This document shows positions 32,298-40,579 of a stretch of 46,344 bases of DNA, piece by piece. The stretch's first letter is position 1. Each line of letters starts with the position of its first letter. This DNA is from Cyanobium sp. NIES-981. GTDB taxonomy: Bacteria; Cyanobacteriota; Cyanobacteriia; PCC-6307; Cyanobiaceae. The notes under the pieces were generated by a model. That model saw only the letters and a list, made by a program, of their open reading frames with translations, was not told the origin of the DNA and ran no database searches. The translations under genes and the position numbers were made by a program. The stretch is from assembly GCA_945896675.1 (NCBI GenBank), contig CAMDEM010000017.1:1-46344 (forward strand). Direction: 5' to 3'.

Positions 32298-33269
32298 GTG
32301 GCAACGGTTGCTGAGCTGCTACAGCCCGTTGAGGCTGATTTGGACGCCCTCTTGGCCGATCTGCGCAGCCTGATTGGCGCGGGTCACCCGATTCTCCAGG
32401 CCGCCGCAGAGCACCTGTTTGCCGCCGGTGGCAAACGGCTGCGGCCGGGCATTGTCTTACTGATCTCCAGGGCCATCGCCCCTGACGGTGACCTAGGCCC
32501 CCGCCACCGGCGCTTGGCTGAAATCACCGAGATGATTCACACCGCTTCGCTCGTCCATGACGACGTGGTGGATGAGGCAGCCACCCGGCGTGGGGTTGAC
32601 ACCGTTCACAGCCGCTTTAACCACAGGGTGGCTGTGTTGGCAGGGGATTTCCTGTTTGCCCAGGCCAGTTGGCATTTGGCCAACCTTGATGACCTCGACG
32701 TGGTGAAGCTGCTCTCCCGCGTGATCATGGATTTGGCCGATGGCGAAATTCGCCAGGGATTGTTCCGCTACGACACGGGCCAGAGCTTCGAAACCTATCT
32801 CGAAAAAAGTTATTGCAAAACCGCCTCATTGATTGCCAATAGCTCCCGTGCTGCAGGGGTTTTGAGTGGCCTAGAGCCTGAGAAACTCGATGATTTGTAC
32901 CGTTTTGGCCGCCAGTTGGGCCTGGCCTTTCAGGTGGTGGATGACATCCTTGATTTCACGGGAAGTGACCAACAGCTGGGTAAGCCAGCTGCCAGTGATC
33001 TGGCATCCGGCTATCTCACAGCCCCTGCCCTGTTTGCCTTGGAAGAACGGCCTGCCCTGGCCGGCTTGATTGAGCGCGAATTCAGCGAAGCCGGTGATCT
33101 CGAGCAGGCGCTGGAGTTGGTGCGGGGCTGCGAGGCCATCCCCCGGGCCCGCGCCATGGCGGAAGGCTTTGCCGCCGAGGCCGCCGAAACCTTGGCCTGG
33201 CTGCCCCCCTCGGAGCCCCGGAGTGCCCTGCGCGCCCTGCCGGATTTCGTCCTCAGCCGGCTCTACTAG
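32298..33269 (+). CDS. sds: Solanesyl (all-trans polyprenyl) diphosphate synthase
   Basis: Makes the C45 side chain of plastoquinone from isopentenyl diphosphate. The 323-residue protein has the first Asp-rich motif in SLVHDDVVDEAATRRG and the second in AFQVVDDILDFTGSD, with GGKRLRPGIVLL and GDFLFAQASW. I chose the GTG at 32298, which has GGAG six bases before it and begins with VAELLQPVEADL; upstream extension would overlap murI. Chain length is inferred from cyanobacterial relatives. Convergent with the HAD gene. Confidence 0.94.
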   Translation: MATVAELLQPVEADLDALLADLRSLIGAGHPILQAAAEHLFAAGGKRLRPGIVLLISRAIAPDGDLGPRHRRLAEITEMIHTASLVHDDVVDEAATRRGVDTVHSRFNHRVAVLAGDFLFAQASWHLANLDDLDVVKLLSRVIMDLADGEIRQGLFRYDTGQSFETYLEKSYCKTASLIANSSRAAGVLSGLEPEKLDDLYRFGRQLGLAFQVVDDILDFTGSDQQLGKPAASDLASGYLTAPALFALEERPALAGLIEREFSEAGDLEQALELVRGCEAIPRARAMAEGFAAEAAETLAWLPPSEPRSALRALPDFVLSRLY

Positions 33270-33279
33270 GTCGATTGAG

Positions 33280-33942
33280 CTAAAGCTTGATCTCTTCCAG
33301 GCTGCCTAAAAACAGGGTGATGCCCGGATAGGCATCGGATCGCTGCTGGCCATGGAGATGGTCGGGCGGCACCACATACACCTGGCAGCCCGCAGCGAGT
33401 GCGGCCTGGGCTCCGGCCGGGGAATCCTCAAAGGCCCAGCAGGCTTGGGGATCAACGGCCAAGCGGGCGGCTGCCAGTAAAAACACATCCGGCTCCGGTT
33501 TGCCGGCGGTCAGTTCGGGATCATCCCCATGTACCCGGGTGCTGATGCGCTTCAGCCAGGGGTGGGGTGCGGCCTTTAAGGCAACGGCGTCCTTGGAGCT
33601 GCTTGTGGCCAGGGCCATGGGGATGGCAAGGGCTTCACAGCGGGCGATCAGGGCCATGGCCCCCGCCGTGGGTTGGGCATGAATCAGCAGGGCTTCCGCG
33701 ATTGGTTGGCGGACGGCCAGCAGGGTTTCGCGGCTGGGTTGGCTCAGGCCCTGGTCTCCGATCCAGTCGATGACTTGCTCGGCGCAATCGCCCCTGCGCC
33801 GGCCCCGCAGTTGCAGGAATTGCTCGGGTAGGAGATTGCAGCCAAAGTGCTTGGCTGCGGCTTGCCACGCCCTGGCGTGCAGCGGCTCGGTGTCGAGCAG
33901 CAGCCCATCGAGATCAAAGAGGCAGGCGGCGGGAAGGGCCAT
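33280..33942 (-). CDS. HAD-superfamily hydrolase (beta-phosphoglucomutase-like)
   Basis: A 220-residue HAD-IA phosphatase/mutase. Motif I is [20 protein letters not shown], with the nucleophile in DLDG. Motif II is [11 protein letters not shown], the lysine region is [14 protein letters not shown], and motif IV is [20 protein letters not shown] at 33942 is preferred; the longer frame to 33981 adds a non-conserved Gly-rich start. Substrate unknown: members include phosphoglucomutase-like and sugar-phosphate phosphatases. Diverges from acs. Confidence 0.92.
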   Translation of the reverse strand: MALPAACLFDLDGLLLDTEPLHARAWQAAAKHFGCNLLPEQFLQLRGRRRGDCAEQVIDWIGDQGLSQPSRETLLAVRQPIAEALLIHAQPTAGAMALIARCEALAIPMALATSSSKDAVALKAAPHPWLKRISTRVHGDDPELTAGKPEPDVFLLAAARLAVDPQACWAFEDSPAGAQAALAAGCQVYVVPPDHLHGQQRSDAYPGITLFLGSLEEIKL

Positions 33943-34027
33943 ACCCCCCCATCCTGCAAGAGCGCCTGCCCCGCCCCGCATTCAGCGCTTGAATGGACCC
34001 ATTCCATCAGCAGCACCGGTTGACTCC

Positions 34028-36019
34028 ATGAGCGAGGCCGCTAGCCCCAAAGCCGACAACCCCACCATTGAATCGGTGTTGCAAGAGCAGCGGGTCTTCG
34101 AACCGCCCGCCTCTTTGGCCTCCACGGCCCGGATCAACTCGATGGCGGCCTATCGGGACTTGGCGGCCAGCGCCGAATCCGATCCTGATGGCTTTTGGGG
34201 TGAGATGGCCCGCCAGCACCTGCACTGGTTTGAGCCGTTCGACACCGTGCTCGATTGGACCAATCCCCCCTTTGCCAAATGGTTTGAGGGGGGCACCACC
34301 AACCTCTCCTTCAATTGCCTGGATCGCCACCTGGATGGTCCCCGGGCTGAAAAGCCAGCCTTGATTTGGGAGGGTGAGCCGGGGGACGTGCGCACGTTCA
34401 CCTACCGCGAATTGCATCAGCAGGTCTGCCAGGCCGCCAATGCCTTGAAGGCCCTTGGGGTTGGCAAGGGCGATTTGGTGGCCCTCTACATGCCCATGGT
34501 GCCGGAAGCCGCCATCGCCATGCTGGCCTGTGCCCGGATTGGGGCACCCCATTCGGTGGTGTTTGGCGGCTTCTCCGCCGATGCCCTGCGGGATCGACTC
34601 ATTGATGGCCAAGCCAAGGCGGTGATCACCGCGGATGGGGGCTTCCGCAAGGACAAACCCGTTGCGCTCAAGCCTGCGGTGGATGCGGCCCTGGCTGGAG
34701 GGGCGGTGCCCTCAGTGCAGGCGGTGCTGGTGGTGGAGCGGATCAACAGTGGTGCGGCGATGCAGGCCGGCCGCGACCATTGGTGGCATGCGCTGGTGGG
34801 CGCCCAGGCCGCCGATTGCCCAGCCGAGCCGATGGCCAGCGAAGACCGGCTGTTTGTGCTCTACACCTCCGGATCCACGGGTAAACCCAAGGGTGTTGTT
34901 CACACCACAGCGGGCTACAACCTCTGGGCCCACCTCACCTTCCAGTGGATTTTCGACATCCGCGAGGACGACATCCATTGGTGCACAGCGGATGTGGGCT
35001 GGATTACGGGTCATAGCTACATCGTGTATGGCCCCCTCTCCAATGGCGCCACCACGGTGATGTACGAGGGGGCTCCCCGCCCGAGCAAGCCCGGCGCCTT
35101 TTGGGAGGTGATTGAGAAGCACAAGGTGACCCTCTTCTACACGGCTCCTACGGCGATTCGGGCCTTCATGAAGAGCGGCCGGGAGGTGCCGGACCAGTAC
35201 GACATGGGCACCTTGCGAATCCTGGGCACGGTGGGGGAGCCGATCAACCCAGAGGCCTGGATCTGGTACCAGCAGGTGATTGGTGGGGGCCGTTGCCCCA
35301 TCGTGGACACATGGTGGCAGACCGAAACCGGTGGGGTGATGATCAGCCCCCTGCCGGGGGCCACTCCCACCAAGCCGGGGTCGGCCACCCTGCCCTTGCC
35401 AGGCATCGTGGCCGACATCGTCGACCACGACGGCAACTCCCAAGGGCCCGACCAGGGGGGCTACCTGGCGATTCGTCGGCCTTGGCCCGGGATGATGCGC
35501 ACCATCCATGGCGATCCCGACCGCTTCCGCAAGAGCTATTGGGAGGAGGTGCGTCCCGCCGATGGCTCCTCCCTCTATTTCTCCGGTGATGGGGCCCGCC
35601 GGGACAGCGACGGCTACTTCTGGGTGATGGGCCGGGTTGACGACGTCATCAACGTCTCGGGACACCGCCTGGGCACCATGGAGATTGAATCGGCCCTGGT
35701 CAGCCATCCAGCGGTCGCCGAGGCGGCAGTGGTGGGCAGACCTGATGACCTCAAGGGAGAGGCGATTGTGGCCTTCGTGACCCTGGAGGTGGGACGCCTG
35801 GGCGATGAGGCGCTTGTGGCGGCCTTGCGCAGCCACGTGGGCCAGGAGATTGGCGCCATTGCCCGGCCGGATGCCATCCACTTCACCGACGCCCTACCCA
35901 AAACCCGGAGCGGCAAAATCATGCGCCGCATCCTGCGCTCCCTCGCCGCAGGTGAGGAGGTAACGGGTGACACCAGCACCCTTGAGGACCGCTCGGTGCT
36001 GGAAGCCCTGAGGGTTTGA
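34028..36019 (+). CDS. acs: Acetyl-CoA synthetase (AMP-forming)
   Basis: Activates acetate to acetyl-CoA through acetyl-AMP. The 663-residue length is standard. [17 protein letters not shown] is the AMP-binding P-loop, [17 protein letters not shown] is the adenylate site, and [16 protein letters not shown] and [10 protein letters not shown] lie near the end; the latter lysine is the acetylation-controlled residue in studied enzymes. ATG 34028 gives a normal N-terminus; upstream extension would overlap the HAD gene. The last codons and stop lie inside a long palindrome shared with the convergent DUF1350 gene. Confidence 0.97.
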   Translation: MSEAASPKADNPTIESVLQEQRVFEPPASLASTARINSMAAYRDLAASAESDPDGFWGEMARQHLHWFEPFDTVLDWTNPPFAKWFEGGTTNLSFNCLDRHLDGPRAEKPALIWEGEPGDVRTFTYRELHQQVCQAANALKALGVGKGDLVALYMPMVPEAAIAMLACARIGAPHSVVFGGFSADALRDRLIDGQAKAVITADGGFRKDKPVALKPAVDAALAGGAVPSVQAVLVVERINSGAAMQAGRDHWWHALVGAQAADCPAEPMASEDRLFVLYTSGSTGKPKGVVHTTAGYNLWAHLTFQWIFDIREDDIHWCTADVGWITGHSYIVYGPLSNGATTVMYEGAPRPSKPGAFWEVIEKHKVTLFYTAPTAIRAFMKSGREVPDQYDMGTLRILGTVGEPINPEAWIWYQQVIGGGRCPIVDTWWQTETGGVMISPLPGATPTKPGSATLPLPGIVADIVDHDGNSQGPDQGGYLAIRRPWPGMMRTIHGDPDRFRKSYWEEVRPADGSSLYFSGDGARRDSDGYFWVMGRVDDVINVSGHRLGTMEIESALVSHPAVAEAAVVGRPDDLKGEAIVAFVTLEVGRLGDEALVAALRSHVGQEIGAIARPDAIHFTDALPKTRSGKIMRRILRSLAAGEEVTGDTSTLEDRSVLEALRV

Positions 36020-36050
36020 GGCCAGGCCCCTAGGGCTTGGCCTCAAACCC
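36012..36050. terminator. 39-bp near-perfect palindrome spanning both convergent stops
   Basis: GGGTTTGAGGCCAGGCCC (36012-36029) pairs with GGGCTTGGCCTCAAACCC (36033-36050), leaving a 3-nt CTA loop and one G-T pair. The acs TGA (36017-36019) is in the left arm; the DUF1350 stop (36030-36032) is the loop itself. It would form a very stable hairpin in both transcripts, though neither strand has a following U-tract. Confidence 0.75.
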
Positions 36051-36791
36051 AGACCACTGGCCAATCAAATCCGCCAGCCGATCCACTGCCCGCTGCTTGG
36101 CGGGGTCATCCGCCCAGCTGCCGAGGAGGTTCTGGCGTAGCCCGGCACTGGCCGGGGTGAGGTGGTCGCCTGGCAATTCCCTGAGCTCGGAGGCATCCTC
36201 CGGCCTCGATTGCAGGGCCCCGAGCAGGCGGGAGCTTTGGTCGATGCCGTCGCGGGAAAAGCGCACGAGCAGGTTGCGGGGTTGGAGGTAGCTGGTTTCC
36301 ACCTGCAACAAGGTTTCCTGGGGCGATGGGCTGAACTCACTGCGGAAGCCAAATTGTTGGCCCATCTCCGCCAGCAGCGGTACCGAGCGCTCGGCCGAAA
36401 AATTGTTGAAGCTCAGGGCCGCCAGGCCGTCGCAGCCCCTGCCGCCATCGGGGGCCAGCAAATGAAGCTTGCAGCCCAGGCTATGGCCCAGCCGGAGGCA
36501 GGGCCGGCCCCCCGGGTGGGGAAGCTGGCTGCGCAGGTTGCGGAATTGGCGCCAGGCCGCATTGGCTTGGCCCTGGTGGTCAAAGCCGGGCACGTAGCTC
36601 CAGGTGGCGATCTGCCAACCCCGCAGGGCCAAGGCCTCCAGGAGGCGCCGATAGCTCAGTTGGGGTTTGGCTGCCAGGTAACTGCCCCCAATGAATTGGA
36701 TCAGCCCTTGGCTCGACTGCCCGCCATCGGGATGGTTGGAGGGGTCCAGCAACCACAGATCCCCCTGTTGCCGCCAGCGAGCCATGGCCAT
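36030..36791 (-). CDS. DUF1350 family protein (alpha/beta-hydrolase-like)
   Basis: About 253 residues. Features match the cyanobacterial/plastid DUF1350 family: LIQFIGGSYLAAKPQLSYRR, WQIATWSYVPGFDHQGQANA and LRLGHSLGCKLHLL, the last resembling a GHSLG nucleophile elbow of alpha/beta hydrolases. LSFNNFSAERSVPLL and a C-terminal LPGDHLTPAS are also typical. Function unknown. Its ATG at 36791 shares one base with the bcp stop (TGATG), so the two are coupled; ATG 36785 is an alternative. Confidence 0.88.
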   Translation of the reverse strand: MAMARWRQQGDLWLLDPSNHPDGGQSSQGLIQFIGGSYLAAKPQLSYRRLLEALALRGWQIATWSYVPGFDHQGQANAAWRQFRNLRSQLPHPGGRPCLRLGHSLGCKLHLLAPDGGRGCDGLAALSFNNFSAERSVPLLAEMGQQFGFRSEFSPSPQETLLQVETSYLQPRNLLVRFSRDGIDQSSRLLGALQSRPEDASELRELPGDHLTPASAGLRQNLLGSWADDPAKQRAVDRLADLIGQWSGFEAKP

Positions 36792-37255
36792 CAGGTCCGC
36801 AGGGTTTGCAGGGTTTGCAGGGCAGCCTTGGCTTCCCGCAGGTGGGCAGGACCGTCCAGCAAGTTGTTGAAGATGTGGCGAATCACACCGCTGCCATCGA
36901 TCACGTAGGTGACTCGTCCAGGCAGGAGGCCCAACACACTCGGTACGCCAAAGGCCTTGCGCAGCCCATTGGCCTGGTCCACAAGCAGGGGGTAGGGCAG
37001 TTGGTGGCGGGTGGCAAAGCGCTGGTGGCTGCTGGCATCGTCCCCACTCACGCCCCATACCTCGGCGCCAAGGGATTGCAGTTCGGCGTAGTTGTCGCGG
37101 AAGGCGCAGGCCTCCATGGTGCAGCCAGGGGTGTCGTCCTTCGGATAGAAGAAGAGCACCAGGGCTTTGCCGTCCAATTGGTCGCTGCGTCGCTCGGTTC
37201 CGTTTTGATCGCGCAGGGCAACCAAGGGGGCGCTATCTCCAACGGCAAGGGGCAT
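36791..37255 (-). CDS. bcp: Peroxiredoxin Q/Bcp
   Basis: Thiol peroxidase that reduces hydrogen and organic peroxides with thioredoxin. The 154-residue product has LVLFFYPKDDTPGCTMEACAFRD, with the peroxidatic Cys in PGCT and the resolving Cys five residues later in EACAF, as in Bcp/PrxQ. ATG at 37255 (MPLAVGDSAPLV) is the family-like start; a GTG at 37270 would add five residues. The C-terminus has a duplicated LQT (9-bp repeat near 36800). Coupled to DUF1350. Confidence 0.95.
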   Translation of the reverse strand: MPLAVGDSAPLVALRDQNGTERRSDQLDGKALVLFFYPKDDTPGCTMEACAFRDNYAELQSLGAEVWGVSGDDASSHQRFATRHQLPYPLLVDQANGLRKAFGVPSVLGLLPGRVTYVIDGSGVIRHIFNNLLDGPAHLREAKAALQTLQTLRT

Positions 37256-37302
37256 GGCGGCAGCAGACACGTTGAAGATTGTTGGGGTGCAGCCTAGGCA
37301 GC

Positions 37303-37376
37303 GGGTTTGCCCTGGTGGCCCGGATTTGCCTTGGTGGAATGGATTTGACTTGGTGGACCAGGATTTGACTTGGCCC
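37303..37376. repeat. 19-20 bp tandem repeats in a divergent promoter region
   Basis: About 3.8 imperfect units start at 37303, 37322, 37341 and 37361, with a core like GGATTTGACTTGGTGGA. They fill most of the spacer between the divergent bcp and exonuclease genes. Unit lengths are 19, 19 and 20 bp, not multiples of three, consistent with non-coding sequence. Confidence 0.8.
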
Positions 37377-37417
37377 TTGCATCACCTGGGACCATGGGGC
37401 AGTGCTTGGGGGCTCTG

Positions 37418-38347
37418 ATGGGAGAACAGCCCGATCTTTGGCAGCAGAACGACCTGCTCGGCTTGATGGCGCCTCCACCGGCTGCGGTCGAGGACTTGGG
37501 TCACCAGCCCGACCACCTGCCGGATCCCCAGCCCACCCCCGCGCCAGTCGTTGCCGCTCCAGATCCAGCACCCGCTCCAGCTCCAGTTGCGGCTGCAGTT
37601 GTGGCACCCAAGCTTGAATTGCCGGCCTTAGCGCCCCGCCACCAGAGCCCGGCGAAGGCGGCACCAGGGGTCCTGCTCGTCATCGACACCGAAACCACGG
37701 GCCTCGATCCCAGCCATGGCCAGTGCATTGAAGTGGGGGCTGTGCTGTTTCACGTGGCCAGCCGATCGCTGTTGGCCCAGGTGTCGTTCCTGCTCCCCGC
37801 CTCCCGCAATCCAGCCCAGCACGTCAATGGCATTGCGGCTGAGGTCACCCAGCTGCCCCAGCCCTGGCAGGCAGGCCTGAGCTTTTTTGAGGCCATGCTG
37901 GATCAGGCGGATGCCGTGATTGCCCACAACGTGGCGTTTGATCGCCAGTGGTTTGGCATTGGGCCCCTGCCCGCCATCGAGAAGCCTTGGATTTGCTCGA
38001 TGGCCGATATCCAATGGCCTTCCGAGCGTCACCTGCGCCCAACCCCTTCTGTGCGGGATCTGGCCCTGGCCTACGGCGTGCCTGTCTGGGCAGCTCACCG
38101 CGCCCTGACGGATTGCATCTATTTGGTGCAGGTCTTGGAGCGCTGCGTTGATCTCGAGGAGCTTTTGGCCGCGGCCCAGGAACCCCGCCAGCTGTTTCGG
38201 GCCAAACTCTCCTATGCGGAGCGCCACCGGGCCAAGGAGGCCGGCTTTCGCTGGAACGATCCGGTGGCAGGGGCGTGGAGTCGCCGGCTGAGTGACCGCG
38301 AAGCCCTGGCCCTGCCGTTCCCCGTGCAGCCCGTCGAGGCGGCTTAG
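37418..38347 (+). CDS. DEDDh 3'-5' exonuclease (DnaQ-like)
   Basis: 309 residues. An Ala/Pro-rich linker (about 35-85) precedes the exonuclease domain. Motif I is VIDTETTGLDPSHGQ, motif II is AVIAHNVAFDRQWF, and motif III is WAAHRALTDCIYLVQVLE, whose HRALTD holds the His and Asp of the DEDDh type. The C-terminal part (RQLFRAKLSYAERHRAKEAGF) is an extra domain found in cyanobacterial homologues. Likely acts on DNA or RNA 3' ends; its partner is unknown. I chose ATG 37418 (MGEQPDLW); ATG 37394 is an alternative. Confidence 0.88.
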   Translation: MGEQPDLWQQNDLLGLMAPPPAAVEDLGHQPDHLPDPQPTPAPVVAAPDPAPAPAPVAAAVVAPKLELPALAPRHQSPAKAAPGVLLVIDTETTGLDPSHGQCIEVGAVLFHVASRSLLAQVSFLLPASRNPAQHVNGIAAEVTQLPQPWQAGLSFFEAMLDQADAVIAHNVAFDRQWFGIGPLPAIEKPWICSMADIQWPSERHLRPTPSVRDLALAYGVPVWAAHRALTDCIYLVQVLERCVDLEELLAAAQEPRQLFRAKLSYAERHRAKEAGFRWNDPVAGAWSRRLSDREALALPFPVQPVEAA

Positions 38348-38351
38348 TCAT

Positions 38352-38376
38352 AAAAAAACCGGCTGGGGGAGCCGGT
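38352..38376 (-). terminator. Intrinsic terminator of the tRNA-Pro transcript
   Basis: On the minus strand ACCGGCT-CCCCC-AGCCGGT (38358-38376) is followed by a run of seven T. It lies about 65 nt past the 3' end of the tRNA gene and just after the convergent exonuclease stop. This is the clearest rho-independent terminator on this strand. Confidence 0.88.
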
Positions 38377-38440
38377 GGAAAACGACATGGACTGTTGAAG
38401 ATTGATCCTCAACGTTGAGTGTTGAAGATCGACCATTAAA

Positions 38441-38514
38441 TCGGAGCGACAGGATTTGAACCTGCGACCCCCACTACCCCAAAGTGGTGCGCTACCAAGC
38501 TGCGCTACGCCCCG
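38441..38514 (-). tRNA. tRNA-Pro (anticodon GGG)
   Basis: 74 nt. The acceptor stem CGGGGCG pairs with CGCTCCG (one G-U), with discriminator A. The anticodon stem CCACT/AGTGG encloses the loop TTGGGGT, giving anticodon GGG (reads CCC and CCT). The T-arm GCAGGTTCAAATCCTGT is canonical. The 3' CCA is not encoded. Confidence 0.95.
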
Positions 38515-38526
38515 GTCAGAAGGAAG

Positions 38527-38868
38527 CTACCACAGCGCTTTACGCCGTTTCAGCCGGGCGAGGAGTCGGGCGGTGAGGCGGTCGCGACCAAGGCTGGCAT
38601 AGCCCCGAAGCCGCACCTGCCTGGCCAGCAATCTGAGTTCGGCGAGGGTCATATTGGCCAGCCTGAGTTCGGGCAATTTGCGCCAAGCGGCGGCAGCCGG
38701 GGGCAGGTCGGAGCCGGTTCGGTTGCTTGAAAAACCGAAGAGGGCGCTGCCGGCCATCCATTCTGGCACGAGCACAAACAACACAGCCAGCAGGCCGTAG
38801 AGCTCAACCAAACCCTTGGGCAGGGGGTGAAGTTGGCGTTTCGCTTGGGGATGCTCTGGTTCCGTCAA
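38527..38868 (-). CDS. Small membrane protein with C-terminal helical basic domain
   Basis: About 113 residues from a TTG. One hydrophobic helix (LVELYGLLAVLFVLVPEWMAG, about 20-40) is followed by a C-terminal basic helical motif, MTLAELRLLARQVRLRGYAS and LGRDRLTARLLARLKRRK. That layout resembles a Rho-N/SAP-like nucleic-acid-binding fold. Such a membrane-tethered basic domain could bind RNA or DNA, but no function is known to me. It starts 4 nt after the previous gene, just upstream of the tRNA. The start is uncertain; a longer frame overlaps the neighbour. Confidence 0.65.
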   Translation of the reverse strand: MTEPEHPQAKRQLHPLPKGLVELYGLLAVLFVLVPEWMAGSALFGFSSNRTGSDLPPAAAAWRKLPELRLANMTLAELRLLARQVRLRGYASLGRDRLTARLLARLKRRKALW

Positions 38869-38872
38869 GGCT

Positions 38873-39088
38873 TCACAACAGTTGGGCGTTAGACAGTTGG
38901 GCGTTAGTCCGGGATTGCCCGCTGGCTGGCGCGGGCTTTTGGATGGACGGCCGGCTGGGGGCCTCACGCCACAGCATTTGCCCATCGCTCGATGGGTTCA
39001 GCCTGACAAACCAAAACACCACGGCAAAGCAGAGGCCCAAGGTGGCCAGAAGCCCCACAATCACCGTGCGGTCGGGTAAGGGATTCAT
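38873..39088 (-). CDS. Small single-pass membrane protein, unknown
   Basis: 71 residues: a short MNPLPDRT start, one membrane helix (VIVGLLATLGLCFAVVFWFV, about 9-28), then a Pro/Ser-rich tail. The last residues are a duplicated NAQLS from a 15-bp repeat. Its ATG shares a base with the stop of the upstream gene (TAATG), and the next gene starts 4 nt after its stop, which supports real translation. No family recognised. Confidence 0.6.
   Translation of the reverse strand: MNPLPDRTVIVGLLATLGLCFAVVFWFVRLNPSSDGQMLWREAPSRPSIQKPAPASGQSRTNAQLSNAQLL
38878..38907. repeat. Perfect 15-bp tandem duplication
   Basis: ACAGTTGGGCGTTAG occurs twice without gap at 38878-38892 and 38893-38907. On the minus strand it encodes the duplicated pentapeptide at the C-terminus of the small membrane protein. 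Confidence 0.92.
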
Positions 39089-39381
39089 TACGCCTGCTGA
39101 CTGCGCATGCAGTCGACGCGATCGGGGAGTTGCTCCAGGGTGAGCACATCGCCACGGATGATTACCCGCATGCGGTCATCGCCGTAGCGAAGTCCAGGCA
39201 GATCTGAGTTTTCCCGAAACAGGGTGGTGCGAAACCGGCCGCTGAGCACGGAAGCCTGGGCATCATTGCGCTCAATTATGAGTGCACCTTGGGTGGGGCA
39301 CAGAAACGTTTCGCTGGTGCCGTAGTCCTCCCACCAGGGTGATCCCATGGCCAGAGCCGTCAGGGTCGCAAAGACCAGCAT
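39088..39381 (-). CDS. Small secreted two-cysteine protein (MliC-like layout)
   Basis: 97 residues with a short hydrophobic start (MLVFATLTALAMG) that may act as a signal peptide. The mature part is beta-rich: ETFLCPTQGALIIERNDAQA, then VLSGRFRTTLFREN, then GLRYGDDRMRVIIRGDVLTL and a final VDCMRSQQ. One Cys near each end and the alternating strands are reminiscent of MliC-type lysozyme inhibitors, but the match is by eye only. It lies 18 nt after msrA and its stop overlaps the next start. Confidence 0.65.
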   Translation of the reverse strand: MLVFATLTALAMGSPWWEDYGTSETFLCPTQGALIIERNDAQASVLSGRFRTTLFRENSDLPGLRYGDDRMRVIIRGDVLTLEQLPDRVDCMRSQQA

Positions 39382-39399
39382 CGTCAGGTTTCCTTTGCG

Positions 39400-40119
39400 T
39401 TAGGCCAGGTGAATCGGGCTGTTGTCACCCCGCAGGACGCAGTGGCTGATGGACCAGTCGTAGGCATCCCAGACCCTTGGATCGAGTTTGTAGTTGGAAC
39501 CCTCAAAGGCGCCGAGCCTTTGGCCACTGGGCTGGGCAGAGCAGTAGGGACGAGCTCCCGGTTTGGCCAGGTATTGCTGGTGATAGGTCTCGGCAAAGTG
39601 AAGGGGCTGGTTGGTTTTGATCTCCGTGGTGATGGCACCAAAACCCGCGGCAGCCAAGAGGGCTTGATAGGCATCACGGCTTGCGGTGGCAAGGCTGAGT
39701 TGGGTGGGAGTCTCCACGTAGATCACCGAGCGGTATTGGCTGCCCCGATCGTTGCCCTGCCGATCCCCCTGGGTGGGGTCATGGCATTCCCAAAAGAGCT
39801 TGAGCAGATCGCTGAAGTCGACCTGGGCTTGGTCCCACACCACGCGAACCACTTCGCTGTGGCCCGTGCGGCCTGAACACACTTGGTCGTAGCTGGGATT
39901 GGCGAGTTGTCCGCCGGCATAGCCAACGGCCGTGGTGATCACCCCGGGCAGCCGCCAAAAACCCTTTTCGGCCCCCCAAAAACAGCCGCAACCGAACACC
40001 GCTTCCTGCTGCCCGTCCAGGGGTTGGGCTTCGATCGGTGTGCCGAGCACGGCATGCAGGGTGGGACTCGCCCCATCGCCCGCCTGGCCCCGATCAGCCT
40101 GTTGAAACAATCCGAACAC
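39400..40119 (-). CDS. msrA: Peptide-methionine (S)-S-oxide reductase
   Basis: Repairs methionine sulfoxide in proteins. The 239-residue protein carries FGCGCFWGAEKGFWRLPGV with the catalytic Cys in GCFWG. VGYAGGQLANPSYDQVCSGR, HSEVVRVVWD and FWECHDPTQGDRQGNDRGSQ, all MsrA signatures, follow. The N-terminus (about 45 residues) is the longer cyanobacterial type. GTG start at 40119. Confidence 0.95.
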   Translation of the reverse strand: MFGLFQQADRGQAGDGASPTLHAVLGTPIEAQPLDGQQEAVFGCGCFWGAEKGFWRLPGVITTAVGYAGGQLANPSYDQVCSGRTGHSEVVRVVWDQAQVDFSDLLKLFWECHDPTQGDRQGNDRGSQYRSVIYVETPTQLSLATASRDAYQALLAAAGFGAITTEIKTNQPLHFAETYHQQYLAKPGARPYCSAQPSGQRLGAFEGSNYKLDPRVWDAYDWSISHCVLRGDNSPIHLA

Positions 40120-40158
40120 GGCGACAGCTTTCAGTGGCGCTGAGCCTAAGCAGCCCTG

Positions 40159-40458
40159 TTAGGCCTTGGGTTCGAGGGCGATGTGATTCAGCAGGGTGGT
40201 GGTGAAGGCGAACAGCAAAAACGGCAGGGACACCACCAGGATTAGGCCCACGCCGACAAGGGCAAACATGGGCTTGCTGGCTCCCATCAGCCCAAGGCCT
40301 GCGGCCAAGCTCGCGAAAATGACCAGCATCCAGATCAGGATTTGGGCGTAGATGTCCCCGAAGGTAAGGGTGCAGCGAAGGTGGTAGGCCTTGGCTGATT
40401 CAAGCGATGGGCTAACGCCTGCTGAGCTGAGACTGGCTGAGCTAACTCCGGATTGCAT
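40159..40458 (-). CDS. Small two-helix membrane protein, unknown
   Basis: 99 residues. A Ser/Ala-rich N-terminus is followed by YHLRCTLTFGDIYAQ and two membrane helices (ILIWMLVIFASLAAGLGLMG, about 41-60; FALVGVGLILVVSLPFLLFAF, about 65-85), ending in TTLLNHIALEPKA. ATG start. It precedes msrA by 39 nt on the same strand. I do not recognise a named family. Confidence 0.72.
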   Translation of the reverse strand: MQSGVSSASLSSAGVSPSLESAKAYHLRCTLTFGDIYAQILIWMLVIFASLAAGLGLMGASKPMFALVGVGLILVVSLPFLLFAFTTTLLNHIALEPKA

Positions 40459-40518
40459 GGCCGCGGCGCGCTAACGACACCTCCAGCTAAGCCATCACTG
40501 GGGCTGCTGTCATGTCAG

Positions 40519-40534
40519 CTCAACAACTGTTGAG
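40519..40534. other. Palindrome in the spacer before the ABC transporter stop
   Basis: CTCAACA-AC-TGTTGAG (40519-40534) is a perfect 16-bp inverted repeat in the 121-nt space between the 3' end of the ABC transporter gene and the start of the next minus-strand gene. No U-tract follows on the minus strand. It could be the 3' hairpin of the exporter or an operator of the small membrane gene. Confidence 0.4.
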
Positions 40535-40579
40535 GGGGATCGCATGGTGCGCACTGCACGGTGCCCTAGGAGCAAACCC

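Noticed and set aside
34712-35881. 389-codon minus-strand frame inside acs
   Set aside because: Antisense shadow of acetyl-CoA synthetase; no domain or start signal of its own.
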